The notes under the pieces: generated by a model
Databases searched by the model: none
What the model was told of the DNA's origin: nothing
The model's input: the letters and a program-made list of their open reading frames with translations, nothing else
In this document: positions 14,164 through 21,669 of the stretch, piece after piece
Position numbering within the stretch: position 1 is the first letter of the stretch
Layout: each line of letters opens with the position of its first letter
Translations under genes and position numbers: made by a program
From: Bog-473 sp963756025
GTDB taxonomy: Bacteria > Actinomycetota > Acidimicrobiia > Acidimicrobiales > RAAP-2
NCBI GenBank assembly: GCA_963756025.1
Contig: CAVWMF010000001.1
Coordinates: forward strand, 744,001 to 808,000
DNA length: 64,000 bases
Direction of reading: 5' to 3'

Positions 14164-16089
14164 CTACCGGACTTCGCCGACCTCGATGGTCCAGTCTCCG
14201 CCGGCGCCCGTCCGTGCACGCTCGTCGACCATGTCCGCCGTCATCGGTCGTGAGAAGTAGAAGCCTTGGGAGTAGTCGCTCGTCAGCGCGGCGTCGTAGC
14301 CATATTGCTTTGTTGTCTCGACCCCCTCACGGACCACCACGAGGCCGAGGAGGTGCGCCAGCTCCATCGTCTTCGACACGATGGCATAGCTCGCATTGCC
14401 TTCCGTGAGGGTGGCCATCGAGCTCTGGTCGATCTTCAGGATGTCGACGGGGAACTCCGGCAGGTGACGCCACGACGAACATCCGGTCCCGAAATCGTCG
14501 AGGGCCACGACGATCCCCAATTGCTTCAGACGTGACAGCACGTCGAGCGCGCGTCGCGCGTCGCGCACGAACGCCCCCTCGGTGATCTCCAGGCAGAGCC
14601 GGCTGGGCTCCGTCTCCGTCCGGGCCAGCACCGATCCCACCATGGCGCCGAACCCGGGTGCCAGCAGCTGATGCGCAGAGATGTTGACACCCATCATGAA
14701 GTGCTCGTCGCCGGTCAGGTCCTCCCAGCGATGGCGATCGATGCACGCCCGCTCCAGCACCCACTCCCCTATCTCGACGATGTCACCGGATTCCTCGGCG
14801 AACGGGATGAGGAGCAACGGAGAGATCGGCCCCTGCGTCGGGTGGTCCCAACGGAGTAAGGCCTCCACTGAGACGACACGGCCGTCCCTGACGCGAACGA
14901 CAGGTTGATACTCCAGGCGAAGTTCGTGCCGTGCAATGGCACACCCGAGGTCCAACGAGTCGGTGCCGTCGACAGGGGCCTGTCCCTCCTGGTCGACGAT
15001 CCGATGGCCGGCGCCACCAGAGCGCTTGACGTGATGCATGCCGACGTCAGCGTTGTGCAAGAGCTGCTCGGGATTGTCGCCGGGGTTGGCGAAGGCCACG
15101 CCGATGCTCGCCGTCACCTGCACAAGCATCCCCGCCAGCGTGAATGGCACCGAAAAGGCTTCGTCGAGACGCACCGCAATGCCTTCGCCTTCACTCTCTG
15201 CGACGAGTTCAGGACATACGACGACGAACACGTCACCAGAAAGCCGGGCGAGCGTGTCTCCCGGACGCAGGACCTCGGATATCCGGGAGCTCACCGCGAC
15301 GAGGAGATCGTCGCCACTCTGGTGGCCGGATTCATCGTTCACCCGCTTGAAGCCATCGAGATCGATGAAGAGGATGGCGACCCGTTTGGCCGTACGACGC
15401 CCGCTCAGGAGCGCATGCTCAATGCGCTCGAGCAGAAGAATGCGGTTGGGCAGCCCGGTGAGCGGATCGTGGAGGGAGATTGCCTGGGCGCGGGCGGAGG
15501 AATCGACCAGATCGGCGCGGGCCTGCGCGTTGACCAGATACGCAGAGGCCACATCGGCCAACGTCTGGGCGGCGACCATGGCTTCTGCCGTCAGCGGTCC
15601 GACCGTACTGCGGTACAGGTCCAGCGCCCCCAACCGCTTGCCCCCCTGCCGAAGCGGAAACGTGAAGACGGCGGACAGCCCGGCTTCGAGTGCGCGCGCG
15701 GAGAAGGATGCGAATCGTCGATCATCCCGCAGGTCGGGGACAGCCACGGGTTCACCCGTGCGGTAGGCCACAATGCACGGACCATCCTCGAGTTCGATCT
15801 GGAGCTCCTGGTAGGCCAACGCCACCCCATCGGAGGCCGCCACAATCTGGGGCGTCGTGGACACCGGGCTCAGGGCGACGCCCGCCCACGTCACCGGCAT
15901 CACTTCGACGATCCGGTGCACGAGGTGGTCCAAGATTCCCTGGATGGGAAATTCCGTCAACATCGTCCGGGCGAACTCGCTCAAGACGTCGGAAAGTCGC
16001 CAATTCGGCTCTGGAAATGTTCGCTGCCTTCCGGCCGGAATGCCGCGTGTGTCGCTGAAAAGCGACCCTCCCGCATGTGCGGTCGACAT
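14164..16089 (-). CDS. GAF-GGDEF-EAL protein, probable c-di-GMP phosphodiesterase
   Basis: 641 residues. GAF ~40-175 (FPIQGILDHLVHRIVEVMP, GPCIVAYRTGEPVAVPDL). GGDEF ~205-365: 'SLHDPLTGLPNRILLLERIE' and 'AILFIDLDGFKRVNDESGH' are kept, but the active-site loop reads LSGDVF instead of GGDEF, so cyclase activity is unlikely. EAL ~385-630: 'RLEYQPVVRVRDGRVVSVEALLRW' (two motifs joined), 'VNISAHQL', 'DDFGTGCSSW', 'ILKIDQSSM', 'EGVETTKQYG' and 'SQGFYFSRPM' keep the catalytic EAL, Asn, Asp-Asp, Lys and Glu residues. The output is therefore probably hydrolysis of c-di-GMP. The start is supported by a GGGGG stretch upstream. Confidence 0.92.
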   Translation of the reverse strand: MSTAHAGGSLFSDTRGIPAGRQRTFPEPNWRLSDVLSEFARTMLTEFPIQGILDHLVHRIVEVMPVTWAGVALSPVSTTPQIVAASDGVALAYQELQIELEDGPCIVAYRTGEPVAVPDLRDDRRFASFSARALEAGLSAVFTFPLRQGGKRLGALDLYRSTVGPLTAEAMVAAQTLADVASAYLVNAQARADLVDSSARAQAISLHDPLTGLPNRILLLERIEHALLSGRRTAKRVAILFIDLDGFKRVNDESGHQSGDDLLVAVSSRISEVLRPGDTLARLSGDVFVVVCPELVAESEGEGIAVRLDEAFSVPFTLAGMLVQVTASIGVAFANPGDNPEQLLHNADVGMHHVKRSGGAGHRIVDQEGQAPVDGTDSLDLGCAIARHELRLEYQPVVRVRDGRVVSVEALLRWDHPTQGPISPLLLIPFAEESGDIVEIGEWVLERACIDRHRWEDLTGDEHFMMGVNISAHQLLAPGFGAMVGSVLARTETEPSRLCLEITEGAFVRDARRALDVLSRLKQLGIVVALDDFGTGCSSWRHLPEFPVDILKIDQSSMATLTEGNASYAIVSKTMELAHLLGLVVVREGVETTKQYGYDAALTSDYSQGFYFSRPMTADMVDERARTGAGGDWTIEVGEVR

Positions 16090-16798
16090 TTGGGATCACC
16101 CCCTGAGGTGACGATCCCTCACTATCGAAGGCCCGTAGAGAATACATCGAGTCGCAGGGATATCGAAAGACGTCGACCACGAAACAGGCGGAACTTCGCC
16201 ATGTCTTCGCTCACTTTTCTGCGTACAACGCCCGTTGAGCCGTACATATATGTTGCAGGCCCCAGGCCATTCCCAGGCCACGCCGTTACTCTTGAACCGC
16301 TGCCGATGAGGTATGCGTTTCGGCCCCGCTCTCGCCAGCGGGGCCGTTGCGCGCCACGGGATCGTGGCGCCGCATGCCGGCTCCTCCTCCGGTGACCACT
16401 GCCCCACCCTTGGACTGGGATCACCATCGGAACCGGGACCAGGGTCGCGGAAGAGCGGATCCCCGGCGCACTCCGGGGGAATGTGCAGCGGCTGCGGCGG
16501 ACCGGTCACTCCCGCCGGTCCCGGCCCTGCGCCCTGACCGAAGGCTTCACTCGAGCCCGACGCTCCGAGGGGCTTCAGAAAGTGTGAGCGCCATCGGGCC
16601 AGGGCGCTCCCGGTCGCCTCATGCCGCACGGACCGCCCTCTCGCTGCCCTTTTATCCGGCCAGGCGCCAGCGCGGGAGCACCGGGTACCCGAGACGGCCC
16701 CGCGGTGAGGTGACAAAAGTTCCACTAGTCTTTTGCAGTACTCGCAACTATTATTACAGTAGCAAAGTTGTAGGTGATGGCATCCTTAGGGGGGGTAC
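16090..16798. other. Gene-poor interval of 709 bases
   Basis: No convincing gene on either strand; the longest minus frame (to 16725) lacks family signal and a start context. It holds two hairpins (16321-16370) and an AT-rich block at ~16720-16780 that probably contains the promoter of the binding-protein gene at 16799. Confidence 0.5.
16321..16370. terminator. Two consecutive perfect hairpins
   Basis: First: CGGCCCCGCT (16321-16330), six-base loop, AGCGGGGCCG (16337-16346). Second: GCGCCACG (16351-16358), loop GGAT, CGTGGCGC (16363-16370). No T run follows. Lying between two divergent genes, they may be leftovers of a lost gene or structured RNA signals rather than terminators. Confidence 0.4.
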
Positions 16799-18004
16799 AT
16801 GCAACGATCCACACGTCTATTCAGGGCAGCCGCGACGGCGGCGGCTTTCGCTCTCACAATGGCCGGTTTCGTCCTTTCAGCGGCGCCGAGCGGAGCGGCC
16901 ACCAAAGCGCCCATTGCGGTCGGCTACATCTGCAGCTGCACGAGCCCGCAGGCCTCGAGCGTCGTGATCAACCGTTCCGCCTACGAGGCCTTCGTTGACT
17001 GGACCAATGCCCACGGCGGCATCGACGGGCACAAGATAAAGCTCTATCTGGCCGACGACTCCGCGAACCCGGCCACATCGTCAACGGACGTGCATAAATT
17101 CGTCACGCAGGACCACGTCCAGGCGATTGTCTCGCTGGCCGGAAGTCCCGCCGCTTGGGACAAGTATGTCGACGGCCTGAAGATCCCCGTCGTAGGCGCA
17201 GACGGCTCTCCCGTTGACTTCTTCACCGACCCGAACTTCTTTTTTCCGGGCCAGACGGACGACTCCCTGCCCGCAGCAGTGGCCATCGCGGCAAAGAAAG
17301 TCGGCTCCGCGAACTTCGGCGTGATGTACTGCGCCGAGTCCCCTTCCTGCCAGGAATTGGTGGCCCCGCTCGAGGCGATCGGTCCGAAGTACGGCGTCAA
17401 ACTGGCCTATAACACGCAGATTTCGTTCTCGGCACCGTCCTACGCCGCCGAATGCCTGGCGGCGCAGCAGGCGGGTGTGAAGGCCCTCTTCATCGGCGAC
17501 GCCGTCACCGTGGTCGAGTCGGTGGCGAAGGACTGCGCCGCGCAGGGCTACCACCCGACCATCATCGCCAGTGATGGCGCCGTCGGCGAAGGTTTTGCCA
17601 CCGCACCCGGACTCTCGAACTACCTGCTCGCCTTCGAGCCGCAGATCCCGTTCAACGTGACCAACACGCCGGCGACGAAGGAGATGATCTCGGCGTTCAA
17701 GAAGTATCAGCCCACCCTGATGAGCAACCCCAACTACAACGGGGAAGTCGATGAGGCGTGGGTCAGCGGTCTCCTCCTGGCGAAGGCCGTCGAAGACGGG
17801 AATCCCGGCCACACGGTCACCTCGGCCGAGATCCTCAAGGGACTCCATTCGATGAAGGGTGAAACGCTGGGGGGTATGGCACCACCGTTGACCTTCACGG
17901 CCGGCAAAGCGAACACCACGGACTGCTGGTTCTGGATGACGACGGCCAATGACAAGTTCACCGAGAAGTACGGCTTGAAGCCGAGCTGCGCCACCAAGCT
18001 CTGA
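16799..18004 (+). CDS. Periplasmic-binding-fold type I (LivJ-like) solute-binding protein
   Basis: 401 residues from the ATG at 16799, preceded by a run of seven G. Signal peptide ~1-34 (AAATAAAFALTMAGFVLSAA). The mature part begins 'APIAVGYICSCTSPQASSVV' and continues 'WTNAHGGIDGHKIKLYLADD', 'VVGADGSP', 'APSYAAECLAAQQAGVKAL' and 'GEVDEAWVSGLLLAKAVED', typical of branched-chain amino acid/amide-type binding proteins. No permease or ATPase gene is adjacent, so the substrate and transporter are unknown. A paralogue with the same ICSCT opening is at 49936. Confidence 0.88.
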   Translation: MQRSTRLFRAAATAAAFALTMAGFVLSAAPSGAATKAPIAVGYICSCTSPQASSVVINRSAYEAFVDWTNAHGGIDGHKIKLYLADDSANPATSSTDVHKFVTQDHVQAIVSLAGSPAAWDKYVDGLKIPVVGADGSPVDFFTDPNFFFPGQTDDSLPAAVAIAAKKVGSANFGVMYCAESPSCQELVAPLEAIGPKYGVKLAYNTQISFSAPSYAAECLAAQQAGVKALFIGDAVTVVESVAKDCAAQGYHPTIIASDGAVGEGFATAPGLSNYLLAFEPQIPFNVTNTPATKEMISAFKKYQPTLMSNPNYNGEVDEAWVSGLLLAKAVEDGNPGHTVTSAEILKGLHSMKGETLGGMAPPLTFTAGKANTTDCWFWMTTANDKFTEKYGLKPSCATKL

Positions 18005-18028
18005 CCCGACGCCGTAATGGTCCTGCAC

Positions 18029-18062
18029 GAAGAAGGGTGGCGCAGTGGCGCCACCCTTCTTC
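18029..18062 (+). terminator. Strong hairpin terminator after the binding-protein gene
   Basis: Perfect 15-bp stem (GAAGAAGGGTGGCGC at 18029-18043, its complement at 18048-18062) with an AGTG loop, starting 25 bases after the stop. No long T run, but TCTTCTGTGT follows. Confidence 0.75.
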
Positions 18063-18204
18063 TGTGTCCGCCCCGTCGCCGGTGGGCCCAGGTCACGGGA
18101 TCGGCCGGGCATATCACCCTCGCCGCAACCTGGGGCCCATTCGGGGGAGACCGTGCGCGATGTGCGCCAGAATCCGGACGTGGCCAGCAATCGAAGGGAC
18201 GACA

Positions 18205-18987
18205 ATGGTGAGCAAGCTCGCACTCGTGACCGGCGCCTCATCGGGCATCGGCCAGGCCTTCGCCGAACGCCTGGCCGCCGACGGCTATGACCTGGTGATC
18301 GTCGGACGGCGCCTCGACCGGCTCGAGGCGCTGGCCGCTTCCCTCCCCCGGCGCACCGTCAGGGTCATGGCAACCGACCTCTCCACCGACACCGGTGTGG
18401 ACATCGTCGCCGAGGTGTGCGCCGCGGATCCACTGGATGTCCTCGTCAACAACGCCGGCGTTGCGCACTACATGCCGCTCGCGCAACTTCCCGCCGACAA
18501 GGCCAGGGAGCTCATCCACGTCAAGGTCGTGGCCCCGACGATGCTGGCCCGTGCCGCCGTCCCGGGCATGCTGGTCCGGGGCGGGGGCACGATCATCAAC
18601 GTGGCCGGGATGATCGCCTTCAGCGGCCCGGCACCTCCCTCCCAGATGCCGTACCGCGCCGTGTACGCCGGGACTCTGGCCCACCTCGTGGCGATGTCGC
18701 AAGCGCTGTCGGCCGAACTCGACGGCACCGGGGTCATCGTGCAGGCCCTCTGCCCCGGAGTGGTGGCCACCGAGTTCCACGAGCGGCAAGGCCTCGACCT
18801 GAGCTCGGTGCCCCGCATGAGCGCACACGATGTCGTCACCGCCAGTCTGGTCGGCCTGGAACTGGGAGAGGTCGTCTGCGCGCCAGGAGTCCACGACGCG
18901 GCGCTCCTCGCCGCGGTCTTTGACGCCGACCTCGTCGCATTCGGCGCGCAGAGCCCGGAGCTCGCCGCACGCTACCGGGTCGAATAG
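18205..18987 (+). CDS. Short-chain dehydrogenase/reductase-fold protein with altered active site
   Basis: 260 residues from the ATG at 18205 (AAGGGA upstream). Rossmann fold: 'ALVTGASSGIGQAFAERLAA' (TGxxxGIG), 'VGRRLDRLEAL', 'DLSTD', 'LVNNAGVAHYMPL' and 'LCPGVVATEFH'. The catalytic Ser region reads INVAG instead of NVSS, and the YxxxK motif reads YAGTL, so the Lys is missing. NAD(P) binding is probably intact but normal SDR catalysis is doubtful. Single gene. Confidence 0.88.
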   Translation: MVSKLALVTGASSGIGQAFAERLAADGYDLVIVGRRLDRLEALAASLPRRTVRVMATDLSTDTGVDIVAEVCAADPLDVLVNNAGVAHYMPLAQLPADKARELIHVKVVAPTMLARAAVPGMLVRGGGTIINVAGMIAFSGPAPPSQMPYRAVYAGTLAHLVAMSQALSAELDGTGVIVQALCPGVVATEFHERQGLDLSSVPRMSAHDVVTASLVGLELGEVVCAPGVHDAALLAAVFDADLVAFGAQSPELAARYRVE

Positions 18988-19125
18988 CCGAGCCGCGTGA
19001 TCGCGGTAGTCGGCAACATTGCGGCCACGGAATGTCCGCCCTCGTAACATTCCGGCCATGTCACGCCACCGGGGCCGAGCCGATGACTGCGCGCCGGCCC
19101 CTCACGCGGCAAACAGCGGGGGGCG

Positions 19126-20316
19126 ATGACCGAGGCGGCGATTCCCTCACTGGTTCTCATCGCCATCGCGGCGATCCTGGCGCCGATCCTCGCCGAGCAG
19201 TCACGGGGCCTCCGGATCCCCTCGGTGGTGCTCGAGATCGTGCTGGGCATCGTCATGGGTCCCTACGTCCTGAAGCTGGTGCACCCCAATGTGCTCATCT
19301 CCGGACTGTCGGACATGGGCCTGACCTTCCTGATGTTCCTGGCCGGCCTCGAAGTCGATCCGAACAGGGTCAAAGGCCGGCCTATCCGGCTGGCGACGAC
19401 GGGCTGGTTGATCTCCTTGGCCTTGGCCCTGGGCCTGGGATTCGCCCTTGTATCGACCGGTTTGGCCCTCGACACCCTGATCGTGGCCCTCGCTCTTACG
19501 ACCACCGCGCTCGGGACACTCCTACCCGTTCTCGGCGACGCAGGGGTGCTCTCGACGGAGTTCGGGTCGTACGTCCTCGGCGTGGGGACAGCGGGAGAAT
19601 TCGGCCCGATCGTCGGGGTGGCGATCCTCTTGACCCATAAGGACCCATTGATCAGCGGTTTGCTCCTCGTCGCGTTTGTCGCCGTGGCGATCACGACGGC
19701 CCTGCTGGCCACCAGGGCGCGCCCGCCGAAGGTCGTTGCGCTCCTGCGTCGGCATCTGGACTCGAGCGCCCAGTTGCCCGTGCGGATATCGGTGCTCCTG
19801 GTGATCCTTCTCGTCTACCTGGCTTACGAATTGCAGCTCGATGTCCTTCTGGGCGCCTTCGCTGCGGGAATCGCGGTCAGGTTCCTGATCATCGGTGACG
19901 ACAGCGAGGCGATCGAGAGCAAGCTCAAGGCCATCGGATACGGCTTCCTCATCCCCATCTTCTTCATCGAGACCGGGATCCATTTCGACCTCCACATACT
20001 GCTGACTCGACCGAACGCCCTCCTGCGTCTCGTCATGTTCCTGGCGCTGATGTTGATCGTCCGAGGCGTCCCCGCGCTCGTGCTCTATCGCCGGATCCTC
20101 ACGGGCGCCGAACGCATCGTCCTCGCCCTCCTCTCGGCCACGGGCCTGCCGCTGATCGTGGTCATCACCACCATTGGCAGAGCCGAGCATCGAATGCGAC
20201 CGGAGAATGCTGCTGCCCTGGTCGGGGCGGGCATGCTCTCGGTTCTTGTTTTCCCGGCCCTGAGTCTGCGTCGCCTTCGGGTGGGTAGCGGGGACGTCGA
20301 GCCTTCTCCTGAGTAG
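19126..20316 (+). CDS. Cation:proton antiporter, CPA2 family (KefB/GerN-like)
   Basis: 396 residues from the ATG at 19126 (GGGGGG just upstream). About 11-12 membrane segments; opening 'VLIAIAAILAPILAEQSRGL', then 'LEIVLGIVMGPYVLKLV', 'LMFLAGLEVDP', 'LVYLAYELQLDVLLGAFAAGIAVR' (two joined motifs) and 'IPIFFIETGIHFDL'. There is no C-terminal TrkA-N domain: the protein ends soon after the last segment. It exchanges Na+ or K+ for protons; ion choice cannot be told. Confidence 0.9.
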   Translation: MTEAAIPSLVLIAIAAILAPILAEQSRGLRIPSVVLEIVLGIVMGPYVLKLVHPNVLISGLSDMGLTFLMFLAGLEVDPNRVKGRPIRLATTGWLISLALALGLGFALVSTGLALDTLIVALALTTTALGTLLPVLGDAGVLSTEFGSYVLGVGTAGEFGPIVGVAILLTHKDPLISGLLLVAFVAVAITTALLATRARPPKVVALLRRHLDSSAQLPVRISVLLVILLVYLAYELQLDVLLGAFAAGIAVRFLIIGDDSEAIESKLKAIGYGFLIPIFFIETGIHFDLHILLTRPNALLRLVMFLALMLIVRGVPALVLYRRILTGAERIVLALLSATGLPLIVVITTIGRAEHRMRPENAAALVGAGMLSVLVFPALSLRRLRVGSGDVEPSPE

Positions 20317-20361
20317 TTCCCCTCCCACCCGGTGCTCGAGGGCCCCCTCGCCGGCCAGGCT

Positions 20362-20389
20362 CACGGGCCACGGGCCACGGGCCACGGGC
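20362..20389. repeat. Four tandem copies of a 7-bp unit (CACGGGC)
   Basis: Four exact consecutive copies between two convergent genes. The GC-rich tract could fold or slip; no function assigned. Confidence 0.85.
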
Positions 20390-20395
20390 CCAACT

Positions 20396-20776
20396 TCAAG
20401 GGTCGGGTGGTGCCGCCTCGAGGACGTCGAGCAACCAGCCCGGTCGTGCGACGTCGGCCCCGAGTGCCTCTGCGCGCTGGCGCAAAGCCCGGTCCGCAGA
20501 CACGAGCGTGACCGGATCGGTGGCGTCGGCAATGGCGGCGACGAGCATGTCGTCGCCGCTGCCGGGCGCATGGAGCACGGTGACGCCATCGGCCATACCG
20601 GGCTCGACACCACTTCGAGCTTGCCCCTCGAGGACGACGACAACGGGTGCGCCGAGTGCCCCCGCCTTGGCAGCGGTCCGAACCCTCTCGACAAATACCC
20701 GGGCCGCACCCGGTCGATCCTTCCACCATCCGGTGGGACGAGATCCGATGACATTCGCCGCGTCGATCAGAAGCAT
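20396..20776 (-). CDS. NYN/PIN-like nuclease-fold protein
   Basis: 126 residues. 'MLLIDAANVIGSRPTGWWKD', 'VVVVLEGQARSGVE', 'LHAPGSGDDMLVAAIADAT' and 'LVSADRALRQRAEALGADV' carry the four acidic positions of the PIN/NYN metal-dependent RNase fold. Actinobacteria have many uncharacterised proteins of this type. No antitoxin is adjacent, so it is not an obvious toxin. The target RNA is unknown. Confidence 0.8.
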   Translation of the reverse strand: MLLIDAANVIGSRPTGWWKDRPGAARVFVERVRTAAKAGALGAPVVVVLEGQARSGVEPGMADGVTVLHAPGSGDDMLVAAIADATDPVTLVSADRALRQRAEALGADVARPGWLLDVLEAAPPDP

Positions 20777-20826
20777 TACCTGAGTCTGGCCCGAGTGTCA
20801 TCGGGCAGCCATCTACATTGTCGGGT

Positions 20827-21315
20827 ATGGCTGCTGTGTGCTCCTGCTGCACCACAGAAGTGGATTGGTGGGTCAGACTGCGCTCGCATCCCGACCAGCC
20901 GATCTGCCACGACTGCCTGGCCGGACTGAATGGACAGAGAGACGGCGAGCTGCAGCTCATCACCGGGAGGTGGGTGGCCACCGGGTTCGAGCCCATCTTC
21001 AAAGTTGCGGACGTGAGCCGCTCGGTCGCCTGGTTCGAGTCTGCGGGCTTCGAGGTGTCGTGGCACGACGATACCTATGCCTTCGCCCACCGAGAGCGAG
21101 ACCTCACGATCCACCTTGCGCGCGCGACCGGTGACGAACTTCCGGGTCAGGGTGATCTCTACCTGCACTGCCAAGAAGCCGACCGGGTGGCCGAGGAATG
21201 GCGAAGGGCGGGGATCGAAGTGAACGGCCCACGGGACGAGGATTACGGCAAAAGGGAAGGTTCCGTCACCGACCCCGACGGAAACGTGCTTCGCTTCGGG
21301 AGCCCCATTCGCTGA
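20827..21315 (+). CDS. Zinc-ribbon plus VOC (glyoxalase-fold) protein
   Basis: 162 residues from the ATG at 20827. The first ~38 residues hold two Cys pairs (CSCC ... CHDC), likely a zinc ribbon. From ~50: 'FEPIFKVADVSRSVAWFESA', 'DLTIHLARATG', 'GDLYLHCQEADRVAEEWRRA' and 'GSVTDPDGNVLRFGSP', a VOC fold of the bleomycin-resistance/glyoxalase type. The terminal Glu ligand of active glyoxalases is not evident. Probably a binding protein or small-molecule lyase/dioxygenase. Confidence 0.82.
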   Translation: MAAVCSCCTTEVDWWVRLRSHPDQPICHDCLAGLNGQRDGELQLITGRWVATGFEPIFKVADVSRSVAWFESAGFEVSWHDDTYAFAHRERDLTIHLARATGDELPGQGDLYLHCQEADRVAEEWRRAGIEVNGPRDEDYGKREGSVTDPDGNVLRFGSPIR

Positions 21316-21348
21316 GACGCCATTCGCTGAGGCCCCCTTCGCTGAGGC
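21304..21348. repeat. Three 15-bp tandem units spanning a stop codon
   Basis: TTCGCTGAGRC units recur at 21308, 21323 and 21338 with 15-base period. The TGA stop of the VOC gene lies in the first unit and is repeated in the same frame in the next two. Confidence 0.75.
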
Positions 21349-21669
21349 GCAGGGCGCCACCGGTCTGCACGCGCCGTGAACGATTCGGGCTTGGTGGACA
21401 GTACCCCTGGCCGAGGTGGTGGTAGCCCCATTGTCCGCGACGAGCGCTCATCGTATAGTCACCGGCCAGCAACCAATTACGCCAAGACCGGCCGAGAGCG
21501 GCGGCGCGCGCGCACACGGCGCGACAAAGCCACTCGCTCGTTTGCGAACGAGGAGATAGGGTCGGGCAACCAAACGATGCGGGGGTAGTCATGAACCAAC
21601 GACCACTTCGAAGTCGCGGCAACGGATCCCGTTCGCGCGAACTCGGTTCGACGTCTTCGGCGCCTTCTC

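Noticed and set aside
14905..16395. 496-codon plus-strand frame over the GAF-GGDEF-EAL gene
   Set aside because: Shadow of the well-supported minus-strand gene.
16096..16725. 209-codon minus-strand gene in the interval before 16799
   Set aside because: No start context, no family signal, and it covers two hairpins and a promoter-like AT-rich block.
20362..20389. Four 7-bp repeats as a terminator
   Set aside because: Direct, not inverted; no stem can form from the units alone.
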